A stretch of DNA of 49,120 bases. It comes from Bacteroidales bacterium. GTDB lineage: Bacteria > Bacteroidota > Bacteroidia > Bacteroidales > Prolixibacteraceae. This document shows, one piece after another, positions 15,401-25,326 of this stretch. Below the pieces are notes generated by a model. The model ran no database searches, was not told the origin of the DNA, and saw nothing but the letters and a program-made list of their open reading frames with translations. Position 1 is the stretch's first letter; every line of letters begins with the position of its first letter. Location: the NCBI GenBank assembly GCA_015654795.1, contig JAATGF010000032.1:1-49120 (forward strand), written 5' to 3'. The position numbers were made by a program, and so were the translations under genes.

Positions 15401-16844
15401 CAATGTCATATACTTAAGCGTTATATAGCTCTTTTATAGTTTGTTAAAGTCTGGTATTTACCGTTTAATCGCTTCACTTTCTTTTTTCGAGGGTTCCGTC
15501 TTCCAGGCCTTACTGGTTCGAGATTCCGTTCAAAGTCTTTTTGCAGTTGCAAAAGTATTTGTTCAGGATTCTTGTCTAAGAACAGTTTGACTATGCAGTG
15601 TTTCATTGAAGCCCAACTTACATTTCGGTTTATTTTGTATTTATATGTCCGTTTTCTATTTACCTGATCCAGGTAATCTTCACATTGTTTCTCTATCAGG
15701 CTTTGCAGGTTGGCCACAAACAAGCCAGCAGCATAATCTTGTTGGATGCAGATTACCCTGTGCCCACTGAATTGCTCCATTTGTAGTTGGTTTTTCTGCT
15801 TGCCGTAGGTAGTTTCTATTCCCCAACGAAGTCCATACAAATACTTTAGGTCTTCATTTGTGTACAAGTTTTGATCATACAGGTTCGTCAGCAGTATTTC
15901 TACCTCACCGCTACTTAGCAGTACTTTCACCATCCGCACTTTTATGGTTGTCTCTGGTGTAATAACATACCCATGTTCCCGCAGCGTTGCTATTGCATTT
16001 GCGTTTGGCTTCAGGTTAATGATCTTACTATTTTTGCTGCTTTGCACAAATTGCTTCACCTCTTTATTGAATCCAACCTTACAACGTATCACAAAGTGAC
16101 GGGGGACCTCCTGGTTGTTCATCAGGTACATCAGGGCATAGCCCGGATAATTGCGATCAAAAAGAGTTAGGCTGTCTTCGTATAATCGACTCACCTGCCT
16201 GGCCATTATCGCCTGTTCGGATTCTTTAATGGAACTGATTTGCCCCCAGACGGTGATGTCATTCAGAATGTCTTGCACCTGCATGATTCTTGCCATCGGT
16301 ATACACACATGTTGGTTGTCCTGAGTACCAAAATAGTCAGCCACTTCTTTTTTATTGATCAAATAGGCCGTTGATCCATCTACTGCCTGTACCCGGAAGT
16401 TGCGCCGGCGTTTTACATTATCTCCATAATAATGATAAAAATTGCTTACCAACCACTGGTTCCACGCTTCAAAGAATAAGGCTTTTAGCTTTGACCTTTG
16501 TGAACAGAAAGCTCCCTTTGTACAATGTACAAAATCTTTTTCCAAACTTTCAAAAAACTCTTGTATCTCAATGCTCAAACTTCGCTTTGGCATATTAATG
16601 ATAAGTCCTACAATACGTTCCATGGGCAGTTTCCTGTCTCGTGTAAAATCTTTTTCCGTTTCTGTTACCAGTTCCCGTAACGATGGGTCTTTGGATACAA
16701 CCTCTAAAAAATATTTTAGTTCCTCTATTATTCTTACATTTGCTCCTACCATTGAGTTTTGTATTTAGTCACTACAAAGAACGGTAGTAATACTGTTCGT
16801 AACTCAATGGTTTTTTACTTTTTTCCCTTAACTATATGACATTG
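15401..16844 (-). mobile_element. IS4-family insertion sequence, 1,444 bp, complete
   Basis: The ends are 18-bp terminal inverted repeats, CAATGTCATATACTTAAG at 15401-15418 and its complement with one mismatch at 16827-16844. They are flanked by a perfect 10-bp direct repeat GAATAAGGGG at 15391-15400 and 16845-16854. The 10-bp duplication, single DDE transposase and size fit the IS4 family. The unaltered target duplication and open transposase frame point to a recent, possibly active copy. It landed in the repeat block after mazG and breaks no gene. Confidence 0.93.
15421..16752 (-). CDS. IS4-family DDE transposase
   Basis: A 443-residue transposase that cuts and pastes the surrounding element. 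The catalytic triad is visible: Asp125 in AVDGSTAYL, Asp199 in LFDRNYPGY and Glu313 in YGLRWGIETTYGKQK. The last one contains the IS4 signature Y-x2-R-x3-E-x6-K exactly (Y306, R309, E313, K320). The N-terminal part (about 1-115) is helical and should bind the ends; the C-terminus is very basic (RRNPRKKKVKR). The stop codon lies 2 bp inside the left inverted repeat. No frameshift or internal stop. Confidence 0.95.
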   Translation of the reverse strand: MVGANVRIIEELKYFLEVVSKDPSLRELVTETEKDFTRDRKLPMERIVGLIINMPKRSLSIEIQEFFESLEKDFVHCTKGAFCSQRSKLKALFFEAWNQWLVSNFYHYYGDNVKRRRNFRVQAVDGSTAYLINKKEVADYFGTQDNQHVCIPMARIMQVQDILNDITVWGQISSIKESEQAIMARQVSRLYEDSLTLFDRNYPGYALMYLMNNQEVPRHFVIRCKVGFNKEVKQFVQSSKNSKIINLKPNANAIATLREHGYVITPETTIKVRMVKVLLSSGEVEILLTNLYDQNLYTNEDLKYLYGLRWGIETTYGKQKNQLQMEQFSGHRVICIQQDYAAGLFVANLQSLIEKQCEDYLDQVNRKRTYKYKINRNVSWASMKHCIVKLFLDKNPEQILLQLQKDFERNLEPVRPGRRNPRKKKVKRLNGKYQTLTNYKRAI

Positions 16845-17407
16845 GAATAAGGGGGGGTTTTTAAGAAAGTTCTGTTCACGTTAATGCTCAGTGATTTTCC
16901 GGTGTCTGAAATCTTATTTCATTGCAAATCAACCTAATATATAACAAATTGCAATGAGCAGATAACCAGCAACTCTGGGAATGTCATTAATAACAATGTA
17001 GTCTGGTTAAAATATCATTTCGTACCTAACGGCACGATTGCCCTATTCGTCAAATTTCAGCTATAAATATTGAATGCCTAACGGCATATCTCGTTAGGGA
17101 TAAGATCTTTATAGAAAAAAATATCCCCCGTCAACGGAAGTCCCTTTAAGGACGAAATGGTTGATTGGTGTTATCTAATTTGATGTTCGGATTCAAATCC
17201 GCGGGGGACTTAGTAGAAAGTAAGACATTCATTCGCAACTTCTTAACCTTATTCGCTTATTAGTAAGATGGATTGCAAATACCTGTAAATCATTGTAATA
17301 AAACCGAAATAAGGGAATAAGGTTGGGTTTGGGGTGTGCGAATGGTTTGCTACTAAGGTTAAAGATTTGATAATAAGGTTTTTAAAAATTATTGGATATG
17401 AGTTATT

Positions 17408-17465
17408 GTCATTAGGGAAGTCATTGAAATGGTCATAGGCTTCGCGTCATTAGTCATTAAAATTT
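17408..17465 (+). repeat. GTCATT-rich repeat block (copy 2)
   Basis: GTCATTAGGGAAGTCATTG followed by GGCTTCGCGTCATTAGTCAT. It resembles the block at 15328-15390 and is followed 40 bp later by an 11-bp repeat array, as in the copy near 39.8 kb. Confidence 0.65.
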
Positions 17466-17504
17466 TCGTTTGATGATTTTACAGGAGCTGATACAAGACT
17501 TGAT

Positions 17505-17548
17505 ATAGACCAAACATAGACTAAATATAGACAAGGTATAGGTCGTGA
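17505..17548 (+). repeat. 11-bp degenerate tandem array (4 units)
   Basis: Units ATAGACCAAAC, ATAGACTAAAT, ATAGACAAGGT and ATAGGTCGTGA follow one another without gaps. The same unit type builds longer arrays at 34584-34682 and 39845-39954. Confidence 0.65.
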
Positions 17549-17584
17549 TCAGAGGGATTGGTGAGAAGGATTCAGTATAAAAGA

Positions 17585-17611
17585 AAAAAGCGGCTATTCG
17601 CCGCTTTTTTC
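17585..17611 (-). terminator. Terminator overlapping the clpC stop codon
   Basis: AAAAAAGCGGC and GCCGCTTTTTT pair perfectly over 11 bp around a 5-nt loop. The stop codon of clpC lies in the loop/stem boundary, so the last codons form one arm. Confidence 0.85.
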
Positions 17612-20143
17612 TTCTGAAATCGGAAGTACGACTTTGGGTATTATCGTAACAACTATCTTCTCTTTCGTTTCGTCCAGATCAATAGTGATCGTATCGCCTT
17701 CACTGATATCGTTACCAATAATTGCTTCAGCCATTTCGTCTTCAAGGTATTTTTGAATTGCCCTTTTTAATGGCCTTGCTCCAAATTGAGGATCGAAACC
17801 TTTATCAGCAATAAAGTTTTTAGCCGGCTCGGTAATGACAAGCTTATATTTAAGCGTTTCGACGCGTTCGTATAATCCTTTAAGCTCAATATCAATAATT
17901 TGCTCGATATGTACTTTTTCGAGCGGATTAAATATCACTACATCATCAACACGGTTCAAAAATTCGGGGGCAAATGCACGCTTCAAAGCCTTTTGGATTA
18001 CAAATTTAGCATGCTCGTTTTCTTCATCTGCCGTTTTGCGTGTTGAGAATCCAACACCCTGACCAAATTCCTTGAGTTGTCGCGTCCCGATATTTGAAGT
18101 CATGATCACAATCGTGTTACGGAAATCAATTTTCCGTCCCAGACTGTCAGTCAGACGTCCTTCATCCATTACCTGAAGCAGGATATTGAAAACATCGGGA
18201 TGTGCCTTTTCAATTTCATCAAGTAAAATAACTGCATAAGGTTTCCGGCGAACTTTTTCGGTCAGCTGGCCCCCCTCTTCGTATCCTACATATCCCGGAG
18301 GCGCTCCGACGAGACGCGAAACAGAGAACTTCTCCATGTATTCGCTCATATCAACGCGAATCAGCGCATCTGTCGTATCAAAAAGGTATTGTGCCAATAC
18401 TTTGGCTAACTGTGTCTTTCCAACGCCTGTAGGTCCCAGAAAAATAAATGACCCGATTGGCTTATTGGGATCTTTCAGACCGGCACGGTTACGCTGAATT
18501 GCTTTTGTAATTTTAAGAACTGCGTCATCCTGACCAATGATATTCTTTTTCATATCATTGTACATATTCTGAAGCCGTTTGCCTTCAGCCTGGGCAATTC
18601 GCTGAACCGGAATACCCGACATCATGGCTACTATATCGGCAACCTGCTCTTCGCCAACAATTTCACGATGATTCTCAAGCTCTTTCTCCCAAATCTCTTT
18701 TTCCTTGTCGAGTGAAGCTAAAAGATTTTTTTCCTTATCGCGGAAACTGGCGGCCAGTTCAAAGTTTTGACTTTTCACGGCCTGGATCTTTTCATTCCGT
18801 GCTTCCTCAATTCGTTCTTCCAGTTTAATGATTCGTTCCGGAACGGTAATATTGGTAATATGAACTCTTGATCCCGCTTCATCGAGTGCATCAATTGCTT
18901 TATCGGGCAAATGACGATCGGATATGTACCTTGTCGTCAGCTTTACGCACGCTTCAATAGCCTCATCAGTGTAGGTAACATTGTGATGATCTTCGTATCG
19001 CTCCTTAATATTATGAAGTATTTCGATGGTCTCTTCAACGGAGGTCGGTTCAACCATTACTTTCTGAAAACGCCGTTCAAGAGCGCCATCTTTCTCGATG
19101 TGCTGCCGGAATTCATCGAGCGTAGTTGCTCCGATACATTGAATATCGCCACGGGCAAGCGCAGGTTTAAGCATATTTGCAGCATCAAGCGAACCTGTTG
19201 CTCCTCCGGCGCCTACAATTGTGTGAATCTCATCAATGAATAAAATAATATTGTCAACTTTGGCCAGCTCATTTAAAATGGCTTTCATTCGCTCTTCAAA
19301 CTGCCCGCGATATTTTGTTCCGGCCACAATGGACGCAAGATCGAGGCTAATGACACGTTTATCGAATAACACCCTTGAGACCTTTCGTTGCGATATTCGC
19401 AATGCCAGACCCTCTACAATAGCTGATTTGCCCACGCCCGGTTCACCTATCAAAACAGGATTGTTCTTTTTGCGACGGCTCAGTATCTGGGCAATACGTT
19501 GAATCTCTTTTTCCCTTCCGACGATCGGATCAAGACTCCCTTCAACGGCGGCCTTGGTGATATCGATTCCGAAATTATCCAATACGGGAGTATCTGTTTT
19601 GGGTGAAGAGGAGCCTTTTGATCCTGAAGAACTTCCACCACTGCCTCCGCTTTTTCCGAACATATCTTCACCTTCGTCACTGTCCTCGGGGAAATCGGAT
19701 TTATTTTCAATTTTAGTCAATTCCTCAATCTGAGATTTAACTGACTCGTATCCACTGTTGTAATGTTTAAAAATTGCGCTCACAAGACTTTCTTTTTCTT
19801 TTAATATTGCCAATAGTAAATGGCCCGTATTTACTGTACTTTCGTTCATTGCCCTCGCTTCGAGGAATACAAATTTAAGGGTCTTTTCTGTATTTTTAAG
19901 TAAAGGAATATTTGCTTCCAGTTGTAACGAACTATCTTTGCGTAATTGTATTTCAAGGTCTTTACGCATCTTCAAATAATCAAGATGTAGTTTATTCATT
20001 ACATCAATAGCAATACCTTCGCCATCGCGAATAATACCAAGGAAAATATGCTCAGTACCTATATAGTCATTCCCTAATCTGATGGCTTCCTCACGGCTAT
20101 AAGAAAGGACATCTTTTATGCGGGGAGAAAATTTTGAATCCAT
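17594..20143 (-). CDS. clpC: ClpC-type AAA+ chaperone, Clp protease ATPase subunit
   Basis: An 849-residue Hsp100 unfoldase that feeds proteins into ClpP. Order of parts: two Clp_N repeats (about 1-145), a Gly/Ser-rich linker (160-185), AAA-1 with Walker A GEPGVGKS (233-240) and Walker B LFIDEIH (301-307), a short middle domain with a UVR-like motif (about 445-480), and AAA-2 with Walker A GPTGVGKT (570-577) and Walker B ILLDEIEKAHPD. The GVGFS near 695 is a candidate ClpP-docking loop, and the short middle domain marks ClpC rather than ClpB. No ctsR/mcsAB neighbours are present, as expected outside Firmicutes. It is divergent from gyrA. Confidence 0.95.
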   Translation of the reverse strand: MDSKFSPRIKDVLSYSREEAIRLGNDYIGTEHIFLGIIRDGEGIAIDVMNKLHLDYLKMRKDLEIQLRKDSSLQLEANIPLLKNTEKTLKFVFLEARAMNESTVNTGHLLLAILKEKESLVSAIFKHYNSGYESVKSQIEELTKIENKSDFPEDSDEGEDMFGKSGGSGGSSSGSKGSSSPKTDTPVLDNFGIDITKAAVEGSLDPIVGREKEIQRIAQILSRRKKNNPVLIGEPGVGKSAIVEGLALRISQRKVSRVLFDKRVISLDLASIVAGTKYRGQFEERMKAILNELAKVDNIILFIDEIHTIVGAGGATGSLDAANMLKPALARGDIQCIGATTLDEFRQHIEKDGALERRFQKVMVEPTSVEETIEILHNIKERYEDHHNVTYTDEAIEACVKLTTRYISDRHLPDKAIDALDEAGSRVHITNITVPERIIKLEERIEEARNEKIQAVKSQNFELAASFRDKEKNLLASLDKEKEIWEKELENHREIVGEEQVADIVAMMSGIPVQRIAQAEGKRLQNMYNDMKKNIIGQDDAVLKITKAIQRNRAGLKDPNKPIGSFIFLGPTGVGKTQLAKVLAQYLFDTTDALIRVDMSEYMEKFSVSRLVGAPPGYVGYEEGGQLTEKVRRKPYAVILLDEIEKAHPDVFNILLQVMDEGRLTDSLGRKIDFRNTIVIMTSNIGTRQLKEFGQGVGFSTRKTADEENEHAKFVIQKALKRAFAPEFLNRVDDVVIFNPLEKVHIEQIIDIELKGLYERVETLKYKLVITEPAKNFIADKGFDPQFGARPLKRAIQKYLEDEMAEAIIGNDISEGDTITIDLDETKEKIVVTIIPKVVLPISEEKSGE

Positions 20144-20482
20144 AATATATAAATGTCTGTTATTTTAATGAACAAGTTTTATTTATGCGACTAAATTACT
20201 TAATAATTCACAATAAATTACACTTTACCAAAGAACTTTATTTTTTTCTGAAACTGATTGTCTGTTTGTATCATTCTCATATATAATGAATTAATAGATA
20301 AATAATTATTTTATCATAATTTGAAATTCTTTCTGTAACTTTTTGTTTGTCATTTCATTTCGCTTTTAATTCTGCTTTGTATTTTGAAGTATTATAAAAA
20401 CAACAATTTTTTATACCAGTATGTTTAAAATTACTATTTTTGTGTAACTTTTTATATTTAAATAAATACAAATAAGACATAT
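20144..20482. other. AT-rich divergent promoter region clpC/gyrA
   Basis: About 340 bp with no gene. Near the gyrA side, TATTTTTG at 20435-20442 is a good -7 box 40 bp before the ATG. On the clpC side several AT-rich candidates exist, but none is clear. No CIRCE or other heat-shock operator is seen. Confidence 0.5.
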
Positions 20483-23029
20483 ATGTCTGATTTAGAAAAA
20501 ATTATACAGATTAATATTGAAGAGCAAATGAAAACGGCCTACATCGATTATTCGATGTCTGTGATCGTTTCAAGAGCTCTTCCGGATGTTCGTGATGGAC
20601 TTAAACCCGTGCACCGCAGGGTTTTGTTTGGAATGAGTGAAATTGGAAGTGCATCGAATAAGCCATATAAGAAATCGGCGAGAATAGTGGGAGAGGTGCT
20701 TGGTAAGTTTCACCCGCATGGTGATTCATCTGTTTATTTTGCGATGGTCAGGATGGCGCAGGAATGGTCGCTTCGTTACCCGCTGATCGATGGTCAGGGT
20801 AACTTTGGATCTGTTGATGGTGATAGTCCTGCGGCAATGCGTTATACAGAGGCCCGTTTAAAAAAACTGGCAGAAGAGGCATTGGCTGATCTTGATAAAA
20901 ACACCGTTGATTTCCGGCCCAACTTTGACGAGACCTTACTGGAACCCACGGTTTTACCTACAAAATTTCCAAACCTTCTTGTAAACGGTACTTCCGGAAT
21001 TGCAGTAGGTATGGCAACCAATATGGCACCTCACAACCTTTCGGATACAATTGACGCAATCATCGCTTATATCGACAATAATGATATTGAGATGGGTGAT
21101 TTGATTAATATAATTAAAGCTCCTGATTTCCCTACAGGCGGAATTATTTATGGTTATGCTGGTGTTAAAGAGGCTTTTGAGACCGGAAGAGGACGTATTG
21201 TTGTCAGAGGTAAAGCCGAGATCGAAACGGTTGAACATGGGCGCGAAAAGCTTGTAATCACCGAGATTCCTTACATGGTCAATAAGGCGGAATTGATTAT
21301 CAAGATTGCTGAGTTGGTCAACGAGAAAAAAATCGATGGGATTTCAAATGTGAATGACGAATCTGATCGTACTGGTATGCGTATTGTCGTTGATATCAAG
21401 CGCGAAGATATGGCCAGCGTTGTCCTCAATAAGTTATATAAATTAACACAACTGCAGACCGCTTTCAACGTCAATAACATCGCTCTTGTCAAAGGGCGTC
21501 CTCAGATGTTGAATCTCAAAGATCTTATCCATTATTTTGTAGAACATCGTCACGAGGTTGTTATCCGGCGTACGCAATACGATCTTGAACAATCGGAGAA
21601 AAAAGCCCATATACTGGAAGGATTAATTATTGCAATTGATAATCTTGACGCGGTTATCGCAATTATCCGTAACGCTAAAACACCGGAGGAAGCACGCGAA
21701 GGGTTGATGACGAACTTTGAGTTGGATGAAATTCAGGCTCGTGCAATACTTGATCTTCGTTTGCAAAGACTCACAGGTCTCGAACGCGATAAAATCCACG
21801 CTGAATATGAAGAATTGTGTAAATACATCGAATGGTTAAAGAATATTTTGGCCAATGAATCTGTCCGCATGGGAATTATCAAGGACGAATTGACTGAAAT
21901 TAAAACACAATATGGTGATGCAAGAAGGACTGAAATAGTTTATGCATCCGAAGATTTTAATCCCGAGGATTTTTATGCCGACGAGGATATGGTGATTACA
22001 ATATCGCATATGGGTTATATCAAACGTACTCCGCTGACCGAATTCCGGACACAAGCCAGAGGCGGTACCGGATCGAAAGGTTCGAGTACGCGTGAAGAGG
22101 ATTTCCTCGAGCATATGTTTATTGCGACCATGCACAACACATTGTTGCTTTTCACCGAAAAAGGAAAGTGTTTTTGGCTCAAAGTTTACGAAATACCCGA
22201 AGGAACCAAAGCATCCAAAGGACGTGCTATTCAGAATCTTTTGGGAATCGAAGCCGATGATCAGGTAAGGGCTTATATAAATGTCACATCACTGAAAGAT
22301 GAAGCTTATATTAATAACAATTACATTATTCTTTGTACCAAGAAGGGTGTAATCAAAAAAACTCCACTTGAAGCCTATTCACGTCCACGGCAAAATGGGG
22401 TCAATGCTATTACAATCCGCGAAAATGACCAGTTGATCGAAGCACGTCTTACTAACGGCGACAACGAAATTATGCTCGCTGTCAAGTCTGGAAAATCGAT
22501 CAGATTCCACGAAAAACATGCTCGGGCCATTGGCCGTACAGCTTCTGGAGTAAGAGGTATCCGACTCGATGATGAAAACGACGAATTGGTTGGTATGATT
22601 TGTGTTCAAAACGATTCGGATGATATCCTGGTTGTGTCGGAACACGGATTTGGAAAACGTTCCAAAATTGAAGATTACAGGATTACCAATCGCGGCGGTA
22701 AAGGGGTTAAGACCATTAATGTTACCGAAAAGACTGGTTCGCTTGTTGCAATCAAAAATGTTACAGATACTGACGACTTAATGATCATCACTCAGGCTGG
22801 TGTTACCATCAGGGTGCCTGTATCAAAAATTCGAATGACAGGACGTGCTGCTCAGGGAGTTAAGTTGATTAACCTTCGCGATGACGACTCAATTGCTTCA
22901 GTTGCACGGGTTGAAATTGAGGAGGTTGAAGAGGTTGATCAGATTGAATCGGATGACACTGAACTTCCTTCGGATGATGATTCGGATCTTTCTTCGGATG
23001 AAGAAACAACTGATAACGAACTAGGTTAA
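20483..23029 (+). CDS. gyrA: DNA gyrase subunit A
   Basis: An 848-residue type II topoisomerase subunit that cuts and rejoins DNA while GyrB supplies ATP-driven strand passage. The catalytic Tyr is Tyr121 in [10 protein letters not shown]. The quinolone-resistance region reads [11 protein letters not shown], with Ser82 and Phe86; Phe at the second position is the normal state in Bacteroides, so no resistance change is implied. The C-terminal pinwheel begins near 510 with a GyrA-box-like QARGGTG and shows the repeated blades. The tail (about 805-848) is very acidic ([16 protein letters not shown]). gyrB is not in the window. Confidence 0.97.
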   Translation: MSDLEKIIQINIEEQMKTAYIDYSMSVIVSRALPDVRDGLKPVHRRVLFGMSEIGSASNKPYKKSARIVGEVLGKFHPHGDSSVYFAMVRMAQEWSLRYPLIDGQGNFGSVDGDSPAAMRYTEARLKKLAEEALADLDKNTVDFRPNFDETLLEPTVLPTKFPNLLVNGTSGIAVGMATNMAPHNLSDTIDAIIAYIDNNDIEMGDLINIIKAPDFPTGGIIYGYAGVKEAFETGRGRIVVRGKAEIETVEHGREKLVITEIPYMVNKAELIIKIAELVNEKKIDGISNVNDESDRTGMRIVVDIKREDMASVVLNKLYKLTQLQTAFNVNNIALVKGRPQMLNLKDLIHYFVEHRHEVVIRRTQYDLEQSEKKAHILEGLIIAIDNLDAVIAIIRNAKTPEEAREGLMTNFELDEIQARAILDLRLQRLTGLERDKIHAEYEELCKYIEWLKNILANESVRMGIIKDELTEIKTQYGDARRTEIVYASEDFNPEDFYADEDMVITISHMGYIKRTPLTEFRTQARGGTGSKGSSTREEDFLEHMFIATMHNTLLLFTEKGKCFWLKVYEIPEGTKASKGRAIQNLLGIEADDQVRAYINVTSLKDEAYINNNYIILCTKKGVIKKTPLEAYSRPRQNGVNAITIRENDQLIEARLTNGDNEIMLAVKSGKSIRFHEKHARAIGRTASGVRGIRLDDENDELVGMICVQNDSDDILVVSEHGFGKRSKIEDYRITNRGGKGVKTINVTEKTGSLVAIKNVTDTDDLMIITQAGVTIRVPVSKIRMTGRAAQGVKLINLRDDDSIASVARVEIEEVEEVDQIESDDTELPSDDDSDLSSDEETTDNELG

Positions 23030-23056
23030 TACCAGGTAGTGTATAATAAACCTACG

Positions 23057-23064
23057 TATTTTTG
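23057..23064 (+). promoter_or_regulatory. -7 box of the TPR-protein gene
   Basis: TATTTTTG matches TAnnTTTG, 58 bp before the ATG in the gap after gyrA. Confidence 0.45.
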
Positions 23065-23122
23065 TATTTTTAAAAAAAATGATTCATTTTTGTAACAATT
23101 TAAAACACAAACATTTTTAAAC

Positions 23123-24280
23123 ATGAAGAAATTATTTTTCGCAGCTGTTCTTTTAGTGGCAGGCACCGCGGTGTTTGCTCAAAAAGGCAAAGTTACAAGT
23201 GCTATTTCTTACAAGGATGCCGGAAAGCTTGATAAAGCCTGGGAAACAATTAAAGAAACCTTGGATCCTGCTAATCCAAAAGCTGAGAAGACGGTAAACT
23301 GGACCGGAACATGGCAGGCACGCGGAGAGATCATCGAAGCAATAATTCTATCGAAAGACGAGAATTATAAAAAACTTGTTGAAAATCCAGTAGAAGAGGC
23401 TTACAAATCGTATATGAAAGCGATTGAGCTTGACGAAAAAGGTGGCAATGCTGGTTTGAAAATCAAGCTTTTAACATTTTCGAATACCTTGATTAACCAA
23501 GGTGTTGAAGCTTATCAGGCCAATGACTATGCCAAAGCAACTGATTATTTCGAGAAAAAGCTGGCTATAGACAAAACTCCTTTGTTTAAAGCTGATGCAG
23601 CTATTGATACAGCAATCATGTACAATACCGGACTTGCTGCAATGAATGCAAAACAGTACGAAAAGGCAATCCAGTATTTCACTGAGTGTGCCAAATACGG
23701 CTATAACGGAGGTGCATCTTACGCACAGGTTATTACTGCTTATCAGGCGCTTGGCGATACAGTTAAGTCTGTTGAAATAATGAAACAGGCTTTTGAAAAA
23801 TATCCTGATGATCAAAGCATTAATGTTCAGTTGATTAATTACTACATCATGTCTGGACAACCCAACGAGGCAATTAGTTACCTCGACAAAGCGATTGAAA
23901 AGGAGAAAGAAAACTCTTCATTCTATTTGGCTAAAGGTGTGGCGCTCGACAAACTTGGTCGGCAGGACGAAGCTGTTGAAGTTTACAAAAAAGCAATTGA
24001 GATTAAACCCGACAATGCTGATGCCTATTACAACATAGGTGTTATCTATTTCAACCGCGGCGTAAAACAATTCGATGTTGCCAATTCCGTTCCCACATCT
24101 GATCAGGTTCGCTACGAAGCCGAAAAAACTAAATCTGACGATCAGTTCAGATTGGCTATTCCATTCCTTGAAAAAGCAGTTGAATACAATCCAAAAGATA
24201 ACTTCATTCTTGAGCAATTAAAAAATCTTTATTACAGGCTCAAAATGATGGACAAATTTGAAGCGCTGAACAAGAAATAA
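23123..24280 (+). CDS. Secreted tetratricopeptide-repeat protein
   Basis: A 385-residue periplasmic TPR protein. Signal peptide 1-19 (cut after VFA). Helical repeats follow: clear TPR units include GVEAYQANDYAKATDYFEKK, TGLAAMNAKQYEKAIQYFTE, YIMSGQPNEAISYLDKAI, AKGVALDKLGRQDEAVEVYK and YYNIGVIYFNRGVKQFD. It probably serves as a protein-binding scaffold; the partner is unknown. It lies 93 bp after gyrA on the same strand, has its own -7 box and ends at a strong terminator. Confidence 0.9.
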   Translation: MKKLFFAAVLLVAGTAVFAQKGKVTSAISYKDAGKLDKAWETIKETLDPANPKAEKTVNWTGTWQARGEIIEAIILSKDENYKKLVENPVEEAYKSYMKAIELDEKGGNAGLKIKLLTFSNTLINQGVEAYQANDYAKATDYFEKKLAIDKTPLFKADAAIDTAIMYNTGLAAMNAKQYEKAIQYFTECAKYGYNGGASYAQVITAYQALGDTVKSVEIMKQAFEKYPDDQSINVQLINYYIMSGQPNEAISYLDKAIEKEKENSSFYLAKGVALDKLGRQDEAVEVYKKAIEIKPDNADAYYNIGVIYFNRGVKQFDVANSVPTSDQVRYEAEKTKSDDQFRLAIPFLEKAVEYNPKDNFILEQLKNLYYRLKMMDKFEALNKK

Positions 24281-24298
24281 CACACAAACAACAAAATT

Positions 24299-24327
24299 AA
24301 AAGAGGGAGCACTTCCCTCTTTTTTTA
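24299..24327 (+). terminator. Terminator after the TPR-protein gene
   Basis: AAAAGAGGGA (24299-24308) pairs with TCCCTCTTTT (24314-24323), followed by more T. Confidence 0.88.
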
Positions 24328-24473
24328 TCATCTTAAAAATAACATAATATCAGTTATAAGACAAGCTTAGTTCTGAATATTAGGCGCTTATACGCTAAAT
24401 TTGGGAATTATAACCAATCAAATTGACATCCTAAAAGTATAAAAAAAGAATAAGGCTTTTTGAAGATTGCCCC

Positions 24474-24500
24474 AAAAAAAAGAGCTGAATGATCAGCCCC
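24474..24500 (-). terminator. Terminator after fabG
   Basis: On the minus strand GGGGCTGA and TCAGCTC pair (one G-U) around a short loop and are followed by eight T. It lies 30 bp after the fabG stop. Confidence 0.7.
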
Positions 24501-24529
24501 TTTAAAAAAAGTATTCCAATATATCAACA

Positions 24530-25276
24530 TTAGGTATTCATTGCACCACAAACATTAATAACCTGTCCCGAAACATACGATGCAAGGTCTGAGGCAAGGA
24601 AAAGTGCCACCTTGGCAACTTCCTCAGGTAATCCTCCCCTTTTCATTGGAATTGTTGCTTCCCATTGTTTGCGGGCCTCTTCAGGAATTTTAGCAGTCAT
24701 CTCGGTGATAATAAATCCCGGAGCAATAGCATTCGAGCGAATACCTCTTGATCCAAGCTCTTTAGCAATTGATTTAGTAAATCCAATAATCCCGGCCTTC
24801 GAAGCCGAGTAGTTCGCCTGACCAGCATTTCCACTTACACCGACCACTGAACTCATATTTACAATTGAACCACTTCTCTGCTTAAGCATACTCGCCTGAA
24901 CAGCTTTTGTAAAATTAAATACTGATTTTAGATTGACAGTGATAACTGCATCCCACTGATTTTCAGTCATTCGCATCAGGAGTGTATCTTTTGTAATTCC
25001 CGCATTATTAACCAGGACATCAACTGATCCAAAATCTGCAATAATCTGAGCTACTACATTCTGCGTATCATCAAATTTCGAAGCATCCGAAGCATAAGCC
25101 TTCGCTTCTACACCCATCGCCTGAAGTTCGGTTTCGGTTGTTTTCGCGATATCATCGTAAAACAAATCAGTAAAAGCAATATTACACCCCTCTTCCGCAA
25201 ATTTAATCGCAATCGCTTTACCAATTCCGCGTGAAGCTCCGGTAACAATTGCCGTTTTTCCCTCTAAAAGTTTCAT
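24530..25276 (-). CDS. fabG: 3-oxoacyl-[acyl-carrier-protein] reductase
   Basis: A 248-residue SDR enzyme that reduces 3-oxoacyl-ACP with NADPH in the fatty-acid elongation cycle. Cofactor motif TGASRGIG at 12-19, NNAG near 90-93, catalytic Ser in NMSSVVG, and the Tyr/Lys pair in YSASK. The ending VINVCGAMNT is the form usual in Bacteroidota. It lies 50 bp after the M28 peptidase gene on the same strand; no other fab genes are adjacent, so its place in the operon is not informative. Confidence 0.93.
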   Translation of the reverse strand: MKLLEGKTAIVTGASRGIGKAIAIKFAEEGCNIAFTDLFYDDIAKTTETELQAMGVEAKAYASDASKFDDTQNVVAQIIADFGSVDVLVNNAGITKDTLLMRMTENQWDAVITVNLKSVFNFTKAVQASMLKQRSGSIVNMSSVVGVSGNAGQANYSASKAGIIGFTKSIAKELGSRGIRSNAIAPGFIITEMTAKIPEEARKQWEATIPMKRGGLPEEVAKVALFLASDLASYVSGQVINVCGAMNT

Positions 25277-25326
25277 TTTCTATTATTTTTTAACTTGGGT
25301 AAAAATACAAATCTTTCTTAATAATC

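Larger units (their letters stand above)
16855..17584. other. Long intergenic region with repeats
   Basis: No gene recognised in about 730 bp. CCTAACGGCA occurs at 17025-17034 and again at 17077, where CCTAACG (17077-17083) and CGTTAGG (17092-17098) form a small inverted repeat. A TCCCCCG.../...CGGGGGA pair (about 17125 and 17200) bounds a further ~80-bp segment. GTCATT-type and 11-bp repeats follow at 17408-17548. It appears to be a landing area for small intergenic repeats. Confidence 0.55.

Noticed and set aside
20563-20740. Possible quinolone-resistance change in GyrA (Phe86)
   Set aside because: Ser82 is unchanged, and Phe at 86 is the usual residue in Bacteroides-type GyrA.
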